Of a stretch of DNA of 64,000 nt, positions 24,811-37,014 are shown one piece after another (position 1 is the first letter of the stretch; each line of letters starts with the position of its first letter). Under the pieces are notes generated by a model. That model did not search any database. It was not told the origin of the DNA and worked only from the letters and a program-made list of their open reading frames with translations. A program made the position numbers and the translations under genes. Source of the DNA: Parasponia andersonii (Eukaryota > Streptophyta > Magnoliopsida > Rosales > Cannabaceae); assembly GCA_002914805.1 (NCBI GenBank), contig JXTB01000639.1:69560-133559 (forward strand), in the 5' to 3' direction.

Positions 24811-25584
24811 AACCAAGAATCTGGACATTGTAGCCTCACGGTCCTCCTCTACATTCGCTCGAATCATAGCAACCTCCATCTCTTTATAATATTCCTCTAC
24901 ACTCTAGTTACCTTGCCTCAGACTTTGTAATTTGTTATACAATTCCCAGTAGTAGTAGCTTGGAACAAACCTCTTTCTCATCACTATTTTCATCTCCTCC
25001 CACGTCTCTATTGGACGCTTCCTATTTCTTCTCCTATTCATTACTAACTGATCCCACCATACAATTGTATAATCGGAAAATTCAATGGCAGCTAGCTTTA
25101 CCTTCTTATTCTCAGAGTAATTGTGGCAATCAAATACTAATTCAACCTTCTTCTCCCACACAAGGTAAGCTTCTGGATTATTTTTACCTTGGAACGATGG
25201 AATCTTCATCTTAATACTACCCAACGAATTATCTTCCCGATTCCTAGCTCCTCTAAAATGTCCACTGTGTCTCCTATTGCCGACAATCGAATCTCGATCA
25301 TCTTCATCACCAAAAATATCTCCATAGTATTCTTCATCTTCAACCCTCACTTCTCTAGATTGAAATCTCTCTCTAGGCTGGAATCTCTCTCTTCTACTCA
25401 CATTAGGAGCGATCTGTGGTTGTTCCACAAGTGAGTTCTCTATTCTGTCCATTCGCTCATGAACTTGCTCTATCTCTGCCCTCATCGCTCTCCTCATCTC
25501 GCCAATTAAGGCTTCCATAAGAAGCTTCAGATCACCGACTCCAGATGTTTCTCCAAAGGTGTTTTTATCCTTGTTGTCTGACAT
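24811..25584 (-). pseudogene. gag of the gypsy element
   Basis: The likely start is MSDNKDKN at 25584. The middle carries the gag core (KIPSFQGKNNPEAYLVWEKK, then FVPSYYYWELYNKLQSLRQGN). A TAG at 24904-24906 interrupts the frame before SVEEYYKEME, after which coding continues in frame into the N gap at 24810. Gag would form the cytoplasmic particle that packages element RNA. The nucleocapsid zinc knuckle and protease would lie in the gap and cannot be seen. Confidence 0.8.
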
Positions 25585-26417
25585 GTTTACTGCAAAAAAA
25601 AAAGTTAGAAAAAGAAAGAACCTCACACACTCTCTCACGTGTTTCACTTGAATAATGAATCACTCAAGTTCACTCGTGTCTCACTCTTAATCAGATTGGC
25701 TTTTACCCTCTTATATGCTCACCACTCTTGCCTTTTTCCATTCTTATTTTCTCAAATGTTCTTATCAAACTAATTCAAACAACTAATCAGAATTTTTAAG
25801 CAACAATCCACACAAAAAATGCATCAACCAAATCAGGGTTTAATGTATTAACCTGGAATAACAGTTTCTAGAAATTGATAAGCAAAGAAAGCGAAACAAA
25901 GAAAAAAAAAAACGCATACAAAATTTTGAAGGCTAGGAAAGTGATAAAAATGAAGGATTTTAGACTTGAAAACTAGGGTGAAATGTATATAGTTGGTTCA
26001 AAGTCGTAGGGTTCGGAATAAGCTTCGATTTGATATATAATATGTATTATTTTGATAACCAGATCAGAAGTTACAACCGTTTTACTGAAGCACTATCAAA
26101 ATTCTCTAATTCAACCACAAATTCTTCTTTTTTTTTTTGGTTTTTGATTTCGGGATACTTTCTCTTTTTTTTTTTTCTTTTTTTCTTTGAATTGAGAACC
26201 CAAATAATAACTGAAAATACAAAGGCTAACTGAAAGACACCAAGAAATAAATTCGGATTCAATATCAAACAAGCAATCTGAATTGGCAATAACTAGAACA
26301 GATCGAGTTTACGTTTTTTTTTTTGAACGATTTAGATGAAAGAAAGAAGAAAGAATATAGACTGCTTTTGACTAGAAAGAAAAGAAAAAGGATAGAATAA
26401 ACCTGAGACTAGAATCA

Positions 26418-26430
26418 GGCTCTGATACCA
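26418..26430 (-). other. Primer-binding site, initiator Met tRNA
   Basis: On the minus strand it reads TGGTATCAGAGCC, two bases inside the 5' LTR. This is the standard site matching the 3' end of initiator Met tRNA. Confidence 0.9.
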
Positions 26431-26432
26431 AA

Positions 26433-27242
26433 TGATACGAACCTCGCCAACTTGTGACGAAACCCGAAACAAGGATAATATCTAGGACCGTTCTACAATC
26501 AGATTCGGATGAAAAACCTTGACCCAATACCTATAAAGAGATGTGAATTTGGTATAAAGGAAGACGCCACAATCAAGGATGAAAAACTCGATTGATAAGT
26601 CAAGGGATGAACGCCACAGAGAAATCTGATAAGTTCGAATAAGTTTTCAAAGAACCAAAGAGAAATTGCTCTCAAATTTAATGAATTGTCATCTGATCTT
26701 ATTGAATGAAAAGTATACATTATATAGGACTAGGCCACGAAATTTTAATCCTAAAAAGACCCTAAAATGCCCAAGGTAACTTACCCAAACCAGAAAAGGA
26801 AAGTTGGAAACTATCCGTCTAATAACTACCTAAATTCGGCCTCAATTAAAGGGTATCAATCTGATTTTATTCCCTTAATTTTCAGCCTATTATATGCCAC
26901 TAAACAAATAAAAATAAACAAGTAAATCATTTTGGGTAACTACCAATTTGCACCTAAGATAACGAAAATAGGAATGTAAACTATAACTTGGTGTCCAAGT
27001 CTTTACAAATCAGATTTCTATGCGCCAATTAACTTTCTTGCACTTGAATTAAGTTTGTTATGGGCTTAGAAATCCGTTCATCTCTATCAATGGGCCTCCA
27101 CATGCATGCCTGAGCCCTAATGTCTTGAATCAGCCCACTTAATGCATATTTGAATCTCTTTGCACGTGCTCTTGTAAGTGGACCAATGAGAACTTGAATA
27201 GAATCCGTACTCCATGCATTCGTGCTTGTCATGTCCTTATCA
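26433..27242 (-). repeat. 5' LTR of the gypsy element
   Basis: Starts TGATA and ends TATCA on the plus strand. It encodes a copy of the pol C-terminus (ITNLIQVQES near 27035), because the LTR overlaps the end of the pol frame. Confidence 0.9.
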
Positions 27243-29100
27243 GAAGATATAAAAAATAATAAGAGGTCAACGAATAAACTAAATAAATTTATCGTCATGA
27301 ATGGCCTATTGTCCTTAATCGACCAAACCCATGAATTAATTATTTCTAATAAATAATTATTAATTACATACAAGATATATTATAAAAATGATAGATTAAT
27401 ATTCATTTTCACTTAACTTTGCATAAGTCATCTATACATTATATAATTGTACTATACTAGGTACCATAGATAATTACTATTTCATAATAAACTCAAATAT
27501 GTTAATTAATGAAATTTATAGTTAATTATTGCACAATCATTCATTTTGTATCTAATTCGATCATGATGGAATAATTATTATAAGTACTATATTTTCCTAC
27601 TTGGTGAAATTATAATTAATGATACTAAATTAATTTGAATTATCACTAAATTTTACAAACTTCCTCCATTTTAAAAATAATTTTAGAATGTGACAATATA
27701 TAATAATATTAAACTAAGTACTCTAGTGACTTACTTTATCACATTATACTTAATAATATTAAATCAATGAAATTTCTTACCAATTTGTGCAAAGTCATTC
27801 ATTTAGTATCTAATTTGATCATTAGCTCAGTATGTAATAGTGTTATGATAAGTACTGTATACACTTATTTAGTGAGATTATGATTGATGATAGTCAATTA
27901 GTGTGAATTTAGCAAAATTCATCTACTTTTTGTTATATTTAAGCATGAGATAATTTGTAATAGATTCATACTAAGTACTATACTTATTTTGTCACATTAT
28001 ACTCAAAGATATTGAATTACTTTAATTTCTCTAATTTTTTCAATATGTAATTAATGTTATACAAAGTAATGTAATTGATGATGACTTATAATTTGACCGT
28101 GGAACAATATATAATTAATTATACAATATACTATAAATAATTACTTTGTATTATTATACTCAAAGATAATATATTAATTATATTTATCACTAATGTACAT
28201 AATGTTATACAAAGTAATGTAATTGATGATGACTTATAATTTGACCGTGGAACAATATATAATTAATTATACAATATACTATAAATAATTACTTTGTATT
28301 ATTATACTCAAAGATAATATATTAATTATATTTATCACTAATTAGTTCAACATCATTCAATCTGATTTGACTTGTGGCAATATAGATTATAATTAAGCTA
28401 CGTATTATAATCACTACTTTTTAATATAATTAATACTTAATTTGCCACATTTTACTCAAAATATATTAAAATAATCAAATTTATCACTATTTTAGTACAA
28501 ATTCATGCAATTTAAAACTAATTTCACCATAAAACAATATCTAAATAGGATATTCATAGTACAATAATTATTTAATTTGTCACATTGTACTCATACATAC
28601 CAAATTAATTACATTTCTTACAAATTAGTTTAAAGTCATTCTATTTAAATCTAATTCCACTGTGAAGCAATACGTAATGGTATTAAACTAAGTATTATAA
28701 CCACATCTTTGTGATATAATTATTAATTATATTAAATTAACGTGAAATTTCATTATATTTTGCTAAAATTATAGATTTTTTTTAATCTAATTTTAGCATC
28801 GGAAAATAGTGTTAGTATAAATAATATACTCGAATTCTTCATGAGATTAGGATTAATGATAATATTTATCTTATTTTTGTAAAATTCATTCAATTTGTTT
28901 CTAATTTTAACAAGACAAGTTGTGTAATGTTATTAAGTTAATTAATATAATCACCCAATTTGTCAATTATATGTTGATAATATCAAATTAACTAAATTTC
29001 TTACTAATTTTTCTCATTTAGTAACATATCACTCAATTTTCTCTCACTAATTATTTTTACGAAATTAACTTCATTTGTTTTATTCATGACTTTAATTGGA
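27243..29100. repeat. AT-rich degenerate repeat, copy B (right piece)
   Basis: Resumes exactly where copy B was split, with GAAGATATAAAAAAT followed by GGCCTATTGTCCTTAATC, and then follows the block order of copy A. Removing the gypsy element restores one continuous repeat. It is longer than copy A and includes a perfect local duplication. Confidence 0.6.
28053..28345. repeat. Perfect 148-bp tandem duplication
   Basis: 28053-28200 and 28201-28345 are identical by eye for about 143 bases, beginning AATGTTATACAAAGTAATGT. Identity inside an otherwise strongly diverged repeat points to a very recent duplication or an assembly artefact. Confidence 0.9.
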
Positions 29101-29686
29101 CTAATTACTAATAAGAAAAAGTTTAATTAATTTATTAATTTCAATAGAGAAGTAAAATAATAGGAGAGATTAATAAGAAACTACATTAATTCTTAAAACG
29201 ACATTTAAAAATTCTACTATAACTCAAATATTTGGTTTTTGAATCAAAATACTTGCTATTTGATGTATAATACTTATAAGATCTTACTTGTCATTTAATT
29301 GTTTGTCCAAACCCAAAATAAATATTTTGCATAAAATAAATAGTAATTTTGTAGCAATTTTACTATTCAATCTGTAATTTTTTTAAATTTATATTTTTTT
29401 ATAATATTATCCTTCAAAAAGTAAGTTTCACATTTTCCTATAAAGTTTTTTTGATCAATTACTGGTTCTTTTTTTGGCATGACTTGACTCCAAGTACCAG
29501 CCTTCTCATAGGCACCAGAGAATTTGCATTATTACTATTATTGGTACGACAGCTGGTAGTTTGTCGTTTGCTGGTTCCGTTCTGAAAGTGCATTTTCAGC
29601 TCAGCTGTGTTGACGGTGAGATAGTAAAACCGGTCACTAAAGAGTGACACAGCCAGTCTGTCCGAGTTGAGTTCCTACTGAAGCCA
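29101..29686. other. Spacer and promoter region of the ferredoxin-TPR gene
   Basis: AT-rich up to about 29450, then more complex sequence probably holding the promoter and 5' leader of the gene at 29687. I cannot point to a convincing TATA box. Confidence 0.4.
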
Positions 29687-32600
29687 ATGGAGGTGCTGTT
29701 ACCATTACCAAATAGGCCTCTCTTAATCCCCAACCCAACTGCTACTACTACTTTTCCTTCTTCTTCTTCTTCCGCTTTGCGGAAACGACGTCGCCGTCCT
29801 CATCATCACCATCGACGTTGTCGTTTTTGGGCAGAGGTGGAAGAAATCCGGGTCTGCACCAACCGAACTTGCCGAAGACAAGGTTCCCTCCAAACCCTCG
29901 AAACCCTCACCGGCCTCACTCCACCCAGCGTCGCCGTCAGCTCCTGCGGCTGCTTGGGGCTGTGCGGCGCCGGTCCCAACCTCGTGGCTCTCCCGGGCCC
30001 CGTCATGGTCAGCCATTGCGGGACCGCGGCTCGCTCGGCCGAGGTCATGGTGGCTCTCTGCGGACCCGCTTGGGACTTCGGAGTCGCCAAGAGGAGCCTC
30101 GAAGCCCTTGCCTTGAGGAAGAAGGCGGAACTCGAATATGATAAGCGGAATTTTTCCCAGGCTGAGTTGCTACTTTCTCAGGTAAATTCTTTTGCTTCAA
30201 TCTTTTTTTTTTTTTTTTTTTTTTTTTAAATTGTTGTTTTTTGCTGTAAAGAATTCTTGAATCGGTAATGGGTCTTGTCGACCGAGAAAATTGGCGTTAG
30301 ATTTTGATAATGGTAACATGTAGCTATTGTTTTGGTGCGGAGAATGTAGTAGAAGTTATAATAATGGGTATTGTCAATCGTGGGAGGATTTCAGTAGGTA
30401 CTTAATATTTGGAAAGTTTATGTTGTTCGTCGGGATTAAGGTTGTAATGGGATGATTTTGAGAATCATTTTGAGTTTTGAGGACTATGAATGTCGCATAT
30501 GTTATGAGAAAGCCGTTCCAACCTTTCTCTGATATATGATGTGTTTGTATGAGTTTAAATAAACTCGATGATTTGCCCTGGCTCATTTAAGAATGAGGCT
30601 ACTTCCATGGTTGAGCTGATGCTTCAATTACTTTCGAAAGCAAAAGGTATGATGATTTGTTAATCAATATGTTTGATGTAGACATATTAACAGTCATGAT
30701 GAACACCTATAATGTTGGAGGGAAAAAAAAAAAAAACTTCTATGATGATGCTAGTGACGAGTAATATGGTTGAGGCTTTCGATGTTTAGTTCTACGGAGA
30801 AAGCATTAATCGAATCAATCACTTTGTGATGATTTTTAATACCACTGTGGCTCAATAAAAAACTGCTTTGCTTAAAAGGAGATGACTCACCATTTTCTAA
30901 AGATAAATCATACCAAATCATGCATCAATGCAGTGGACTTCTGATAGCTAAATCATTCATTACCTATGCATCTTTTCACATCAAATTGCTTTGGTTAGTT
31001 TACTTGGTCTGAACTTGGAAGGACCTTGTCTCTTGGCATGCATGCACAAATGACATATATGAATAATTCATAAGTATGTCATTAAGTATTTAGCAGTCCT
31101 CATACCAGTTTATTAGTTCTTTCAGTGGGTAAGGGAACTTTAACCCCCTTCAGCAATTCCATGTTTCCACGTTCTTCTTTTCACACACATGCGCTACTCT
31201 AAAACTGCTCAACTTTCTATAACATAGTTAGGCTACGGCAGAACTGAATCCGGCTGTAAACAAACAAACAAGACTTGAGATTTAGGAAGAATGAGCGTAG
31301 ATTAAGCAATAACTGAATGTTTTAGATCAATCTTCCCAATAGTTAAGATGGAAATAGTTTATTTAAGTTACAAAGTTCGTTCAGAAGTTGGGTTCTCCAT
31401 ACATATTCTTAGAGATAGGCTTATGGCTCTTTTATATAATTGAAGGAGTTCCATAAAGGTCGTTTTTTACATGACATGCACAGGTGTCATTGAATTCCAT
31501 GTCAGAAATGGTAGTAAAGAGGACTTGCTACGAGTTTAAAGTTAATGGAAAAGGAAAATAACAATGTAATGAAGAAAATGTATTGTGTCTGCGGGGAGCA
31601 GTTTTGGTTGAGAGCTAAGTAGAGAGTGTTATGTGGATTTGTCATAGTTTCCAGGTTTTAAAACATATTATTGTTACTCTATATTAAACTCAGGAGGAGG
31701 ATTTTCATTGAATTTTTTATGAGAAAATGAGTACGTTGGACTTGGATTTAATTTGACTAAAAAATTATTGATAAACTATCAGCATTAGGCAAGGAATCAA
31801 TATATGGACTCTGATGTTGATGCGTCTTATTGTGCAGGCTATAGAATTAAAACCAATGGGTGGTATCAATATTATATATGAAGACAGGTTTGTAAATACT
31901 ATCTATTACCTTCAGATTTGTGTATAAGTACATTCATGTACGTATTCATGTAAATAATTTCTCAAATGCAAGTAAATTGAAGGCTTGCCTAGAAAATGTT
32001 CAATCGATTCAATGATGTTTGTTGTTATATGTACTAGTAAGTGTCTGTATCTTCACTTGATTTGATGAGCCATTAGGATGCGTATATTCAGTCTTCCTGA
32101 TTTATGCTATTCATATTTTCTGTATATAATATCACCTCTTAGTCTGCAAATGAAAAGAAATAAAGTGCTAGAATCTTTACAAGAACCTTTTTAACCCCAC
32201 AACATTCAGGTCTCGTACAAGGTTGGCAATGAAGAAATATCCTGAAGCTCTTGAAGATGCTAAAGAAGCTTTATTATTTACCCCTCAGTATGCTGAGGTA
32301 AGGGCAAGGCAGATTCTAAATTTTTACGAGCATTAAGAATGTCCATATAGATGCTAAATTGCTGCAGGTGCTAGATTCAGTTGTCTCACTTCTTCTGATC
32401 TTAAACCTCTTATGCTTCTGGTTATATTTGGAACATGTTTTTGAAAGCTTTGAATTGCTGAATTTGAAGCACCGGAACTACTTATGGTTACATCTGGAAA
32501 CAAGTTTTAAACACTTCTGACTTCCGGAGTTTTAACTGCTGGATCCTTGTAATTTCAAAGACCTTTTATTGAGAAATAGCATTTCATTTTCATCTGTAGT

Positions 32601-33967
32601 TCTTTTTTCAGTATAAGACTACAATGGAAAGTGTCTACTCATTCTGGAAGAGTTAAATCATATGCATGCATATATAACGGAATAGATAAGCGATTCATAA
32701 AGTTAATATGTTGGTGTTTGGGACATATTTCTTGTTTGTCCAACTGCGCTGCCTATACATTTCAGTCTGTCTATATCCTCGTATGGTGATGGAGAACATG
32801 CATAAGATTGTCACTGTATAAGTGGTTACGTAATAGATATTACTTTCCTATGATAACATTGCTATAGCTCCTTAATCTAGTTATGTCCCCTCAAGCTTAT
32901 AGTTTGTCATCTCATTAATATATAATCTGTAATCTACATTTTGCAGGCCTATATTTGCCAAGGGGATGCATTCTTGGCTATGAGCCAATTTGATTTAGCT
33001 GAGAAGTCATATTTAACAGCTCTAGAGATTGATCCATCTATTCGTCGTTCAAAATCATTCAAGGTATTATTTAATTTATAAGGTCTGACAAAAACATTAC
33101 TTGATTCTTTTTTGGGATTACTGTAAACCCTCACTAAGGTTTTGTGGAATGCCCAATGCTATACTGACGCATATGGGTCGTCCATCTCTGTGGGCCCTAT
33201 GGTAGGCACCCCAGATGCACCATTCATTATAGTATTGGAATGATGGTCTAAGCAAAGAAATTGGGAGTGAGGTTTAACCTAGCAGAGCCTTCAAGTCTTT
33301 ATAGTGTTTGGAAATCAAACATGAAACTATATCTTTAAGAAAGTAATTTGGATAAAAAATATGGTGATGGATAAAATGGGAATTTATTCCTCATGTTGCT
33401 TACGTGGTGTTCGTGATTACCATGTTGCATTTGTAGCAGCAACTGACAGACTAACTTAATAAGGGTTCTATATTCTCATGATTCAGTGAGAGAAGGTGAT
33501 ACAAAAAGTTTAGAAGGTAAGGTAACACTGGGATCGAAATTAGGGTGGTTACATAAACACCTTATGGCTTTTTTGAAACAAAATGAGGACTTAGAGTTTG
33601 ATCAATTAGTAGTAGATGTTAAATAGTTCTGCCTGAAGAGGATGAACAGAGATTTGGCGCATGAACAAGCCAATGTAAGAACTCAGTTTCAGGTTTGACA
33701 TATGCCCGGTTCTTCATTCCATCCATTTAATGTAGTAGAAAAGAGGTTGTGCTCCTTTTTTCCTGAAAAGATATGCTCCTTTGCTTGTCCTGGATTGTAC
33801 CCTTTTCTTTTTTTATTTTATTTTTTTTATTTAACTTCTTTCTTCATTTATCTCTGCAGAGTTGTTTCATTGAATGAGCCCTTTTTCTTTTATGAAATAT
33901 ATTCTTTTATATGCAGGCTCGTATTGTAAAGCTTCAGGAGAAACTCGCTGCCGTAAATATGCCATAG
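29687..33967 (+). CDS. Thioredoxin-like [2Fe-2S] ferredoxin domain fused to TPR repeats
   Basis: Five exons, 29687-30181, 31838-31887, 32210-32297, 32947-33063 and 33917-33967, with GT-AG introns and matching phases, give 266 residues. Residues 1-45 are rich in Ser, Thr, Pro and Arg with few acids, like a chloroplast transit peptide. Residues 50-130 hold cysteines at 57, 62, 87, 89 and 93; the C-x4-C plus C-x3-C arrangement (VCTNRTC, CLGLC) matches thioredoxin-like [2Fe-2S] proteins. Residues from about 136 to 250 form three TPR-like helix pairs (for example YPEALEDAKEALLFTP and FDLAEKSYLTALEIDP). Such proteins probably pair redox or cluster binding with protein docking in the plastid. Partner and reaction are unknown. 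Exon 1 is GC-rich (codon choice unlike the AT-rich surroundings), a common feature of plant first exons. No break is seen. Confidence 0.85.
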
Positions 33968-34480
33968 TATTTGCAATTTAACTGAAGTTACTTACTACAA
34001 AAATATGAAGACCAACAACATAAAGACTTATCCAAAGTGCAGGTTGGTCACTGATTTGTAGAATGACAAACTTCTTTCCTGAATAACTTTTCTCTAGTTA
34101 TATCAATGAACTACTTGAGGTGTATTTGATATTTCTGATAGATTAACTTAGGTAGCTCTCAATAAATATACTCTCTTCTACTGTTGTACATTTAACATTC
34201 ACATTTTCTTTCCCTTTTTTTTGAACATGATATTACTGGGAAGAGAGTTTGTGTCATCGTTCCCAGCTTCTGATTGTACATAATAATCAATAAAACTGGA
34301 AAATAAGTTAGAAAAATAGCAGTGCTCATTGCAAATTGGCTATATCCCATCGAACAATGAGTTGCACACTACCAGACTTGAGTTCGTGTACCAGTTGTTA
34401 TAAAATAAAGGGTCTTAGACCCCGTGAGAGCATTTTTCAAGTATTGGTTGTAAAAAATGCAAGCCATACTTGAACAATTT
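33968..34480 (+). other. 3' UTR and flank of the ferredoxin-TPR gene
   Basis: AATAAAACTGG near 34289 is a plausible poly(A) signal. No other feature is recognised. Confidence 0.4.
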
Positions 34481-35830
34481 CAAGCCATTTTTTATGCTTA
34501 ATGTTAGTAAATACTGCGACAGCAAAACAATAGTGGAAAACATAAGCCTGATATATATGAATCCTGCCAGCTATTATCCTCTGTAGTTTGGGTCTTCCCT
34601 TTAAACTTTAGACCCCACACTGTCAATACCCTTGCTGCAGTATCCCATGAAACTGAGAAAATACCTTTTGGCTCGAACAAGATAATAGGAACTGTTGAGA
34701 AAACTCTCTGAGGACAGTTATGCCTTATGGAAGGGCTATCCAACCTCAGGAAAGAACCTTTTTCTGGTATAGAGGTTTCCAAAGCAGTAAAAACCAATCA
34801 GGGACTTGTTCTGAAAGTATCAGGGGATCAATTAGACAACTAGTCTCTTGGTGGAGTTCTTAGTGACTGTAATCCACTGGAATGTCGTGCTCCTATTAAC
34901 CTATTGGAACAACAGAAAGAAAGGTCTAATGTTGTGAAAGCTGACGCTTGCCTCCATGCTTCGGTGCTCTTTGTATCTGGCATAGTTAAATATCTCTGAA
35001 TTGTTGTGCAGAAGAAAAGATGGAAGACAAGGAAGCTCAGAAGGAAAGATCTTGGACTGATTCTGACGATTCTTGGACTGATTCTAACGAGGACCCAGCT
35101 GGTGGGGTGGAAACTCTAGGGGGGTAAAAACATTGAGGCTGTCAATTCCTTTTGTCAAGAACTTCGTACTATGATTGTTGGACCCTGCAATTCTAGGAAG
35201 GGGTTCGTGCCATACAAGAGATGCTTGGTAAAGAGAGACAATGGGTCATCGGTCATAATTTCTAATGACGGAGAGACAGAATATTAGATTTTTGCTGATA
35301 ACATATAGCTCTACAGCATTATTGAGAAGTATCTGGAAAATGGTTGAGAGAACTGGAAAGGTGGAAAGGAGCAAACCTTCAGCTTTGCTTTTTTGATTTT
35401 GTTTGCTTCCCACTTGAAATACCACCATTTTTTTCGCAGAAGATGTCTGTTAAGTTTCCACGTTGATTGGACTTTGTTCATTAGAAAACTCTTGGTGTAG
35501 TTTCGGAGATTAAAGAATGGCTCAAAACCCTTATGGAGGAGAAGTAAAAAGGCAAAGCATACATGCCGCCTGATTGAAATCTTACTTGATTGATCAGTTC
35601 TGATCACCGACTGGAAACTTTGGAAGTTATTCACTGGCTTTGACAAAGGCGAGGCTTTCCCTGTGGTGTGTGGTAAGTTAGGTGGAGCTCTAAACAAGAG
35701 TGATGGGTGCAAACAAGCAATGTGGGTGGTTGTGTAACATTTCGTTAGTATTTGGGTGGAAAGAAAATGACAATTAGATGATGTAATTTCGAAAAATGGA
35801 CAATTTTGAGCTATCAAACATGAAAATTGT
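34481..35830. other. Unclassified, formerly coding-like stretch
   Basis: Less AT-rich than its flanks and locally open in several frames. A 35-residue plus-strand frame at 35020-35127, preceded by a TGTGCAG acceptor-like sequence, contains a doubled SWTDS motif. Further plus-strand pieces such as EIKEWLKTLMEEK and HRLETLEVIHWL (35500-35640) look like eroded protein separated by stops. The long minus-strand frame at 35311-35817 has an odd composition and I regard it as chance. I cannot name a family; a decayed gene or retroelement fragment is likely. Confidence 0.3.
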
Positions 35831-36165
35831 TTTCCTCGGTTGTGAATCTATTGCACACTGGCAAATTTTTACTCAGGGCCAACTTGGTATTGTTGTGTTG
35901 TAGTTAAATTATAGTCTGTGAGAAAAAAGGTGCAAGTGTACCGTGAATTTAATTTATAAAACTATAACGTTTGTAAGTTATATATTGTTGCGAAATAAAA
36001 TGATATTTTAAATAATTTATGTTACCAAATCAGAATTATTTTTTAAAAAGCAACTTTTATCCTACTTAAAATAACGTTTATAATAATTTTAAAATCTGAA
36101 TAACCTAATTGCCAAAGCTACTTTTAAGCTAGCTTTATCAGCTTAACTTGACTATGCACGTGGCC

Positions 36166-37014
36166 GACCCAATTAAAATGAGGTCTTAGGTGAAACGTGA
36201 TTAATCCTTTATATTAGACCTTAAAAGTCCAAATTTATTTTTCTACCTATGTGGGATTATAACAAGCTAATAAATTTATAATATATATAAATAAAGTAAC
36301 GAGTACTATTATTATAATAAAATTAAGGTATTTCCGATATCAAATGTAACTCACATTTAATTATTTATTTTCAAATAACACAATTTAGCTTATGTATATA
36401 ATAATACACGTATATAGATATAATGGGAGCCTTTTTCAAAGAGCCCGTTGTCGTACTTTCAAGCCACCTCTCGGGATTTGCTCAAGCATTTTTGGTAGGC
36501 GGATATTCCAATAGGGACCTTTCTTTATATTCAAAAAAAAAAAAAAAAAAAAACATTTTCCCTACCTCATTAAAGTGTTTTCCCTAATTCATTAAAATAT
36601 GCTTCAATTGATTCTCTACTTGAGTTGTTTATATTCTCATACTATAAGCAAAAAATTTTAAGACCTCTCTTTTGTGATAATCAAACTCTCTAGTTATATC
36701 TTTTTTATTAACTTATTATCTGGATTGATATTTTCTTCTAATTATAATATTAACTTAAAAAAAAAAGTAATACAAGTAATTATAGTATTAACTTAAAAAA
36801 ATTAATACAAGATAATAATAATAATAATAATAATAAAATGGTTATTGTGAAATTATTTGAACATCAATATTTATCAATAAATTAATAGAAAAAAAGTAAG
36901 ATAGAAAAATAGAATCTAGAAATCAACTTAGTAAATAATCAATTCTAATTAAATAGCTTTTTCAAATTTAATTTGTCTAGTGGCTTTTTTGTCTTTATTT
37001 TCTATTTTTATTTT
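36166..37014. repeat. Large inverted repeat, left arm (outer part)
   Basis: The arm starts GACCCAATTAAAATGAGG. It aligns, inverted and with many substitutions and small gaps, to 42400-43154. Matching landmarks include AATTAAGGTATTT, TTTTCCCTAATTCATTAAA, TTTGTGATrAATCAAACTCTC and AATTCTAATTAAATAGCTT. Continues at 38743 after the solo LTR. Confidence 0.8.

Larger units (their letters stand above)
20711..27242 (-). mobile_element. Ty3/gypsy LTR retrotransposon, full-length but inactive
   Basis: Two LTRs of about 810 bp start TGATA; the outer one ends TATCA. The 5-bp target duplication is GAAGA (20706-20710 and 27243-27247). In element order on the minus strand: 5' LTR (27242-26433), primer-binding site for initiator Met tRNA, gag, pol (RT, RNase H, integrase), polypurine tract, 3' LTR (21522-20711). 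Domain order RT-RNase H-integrase defines Ty3/gypsy. I see no chromodomain. Several in-frame stops make it non-autonomous. By eye the LTRs differ at roughly 5 % of positions, mostly transitions, so the insertion is not recent. Confidence 0.95.

Noticed and set aside
35311..35817. Long minus-strand open frame of 168 codons
   Set aside because: Composition is unlike a folded protein, there is no known domain or promoter, and the better coding-like signal in the same DNA is on the other strand and full of stops.
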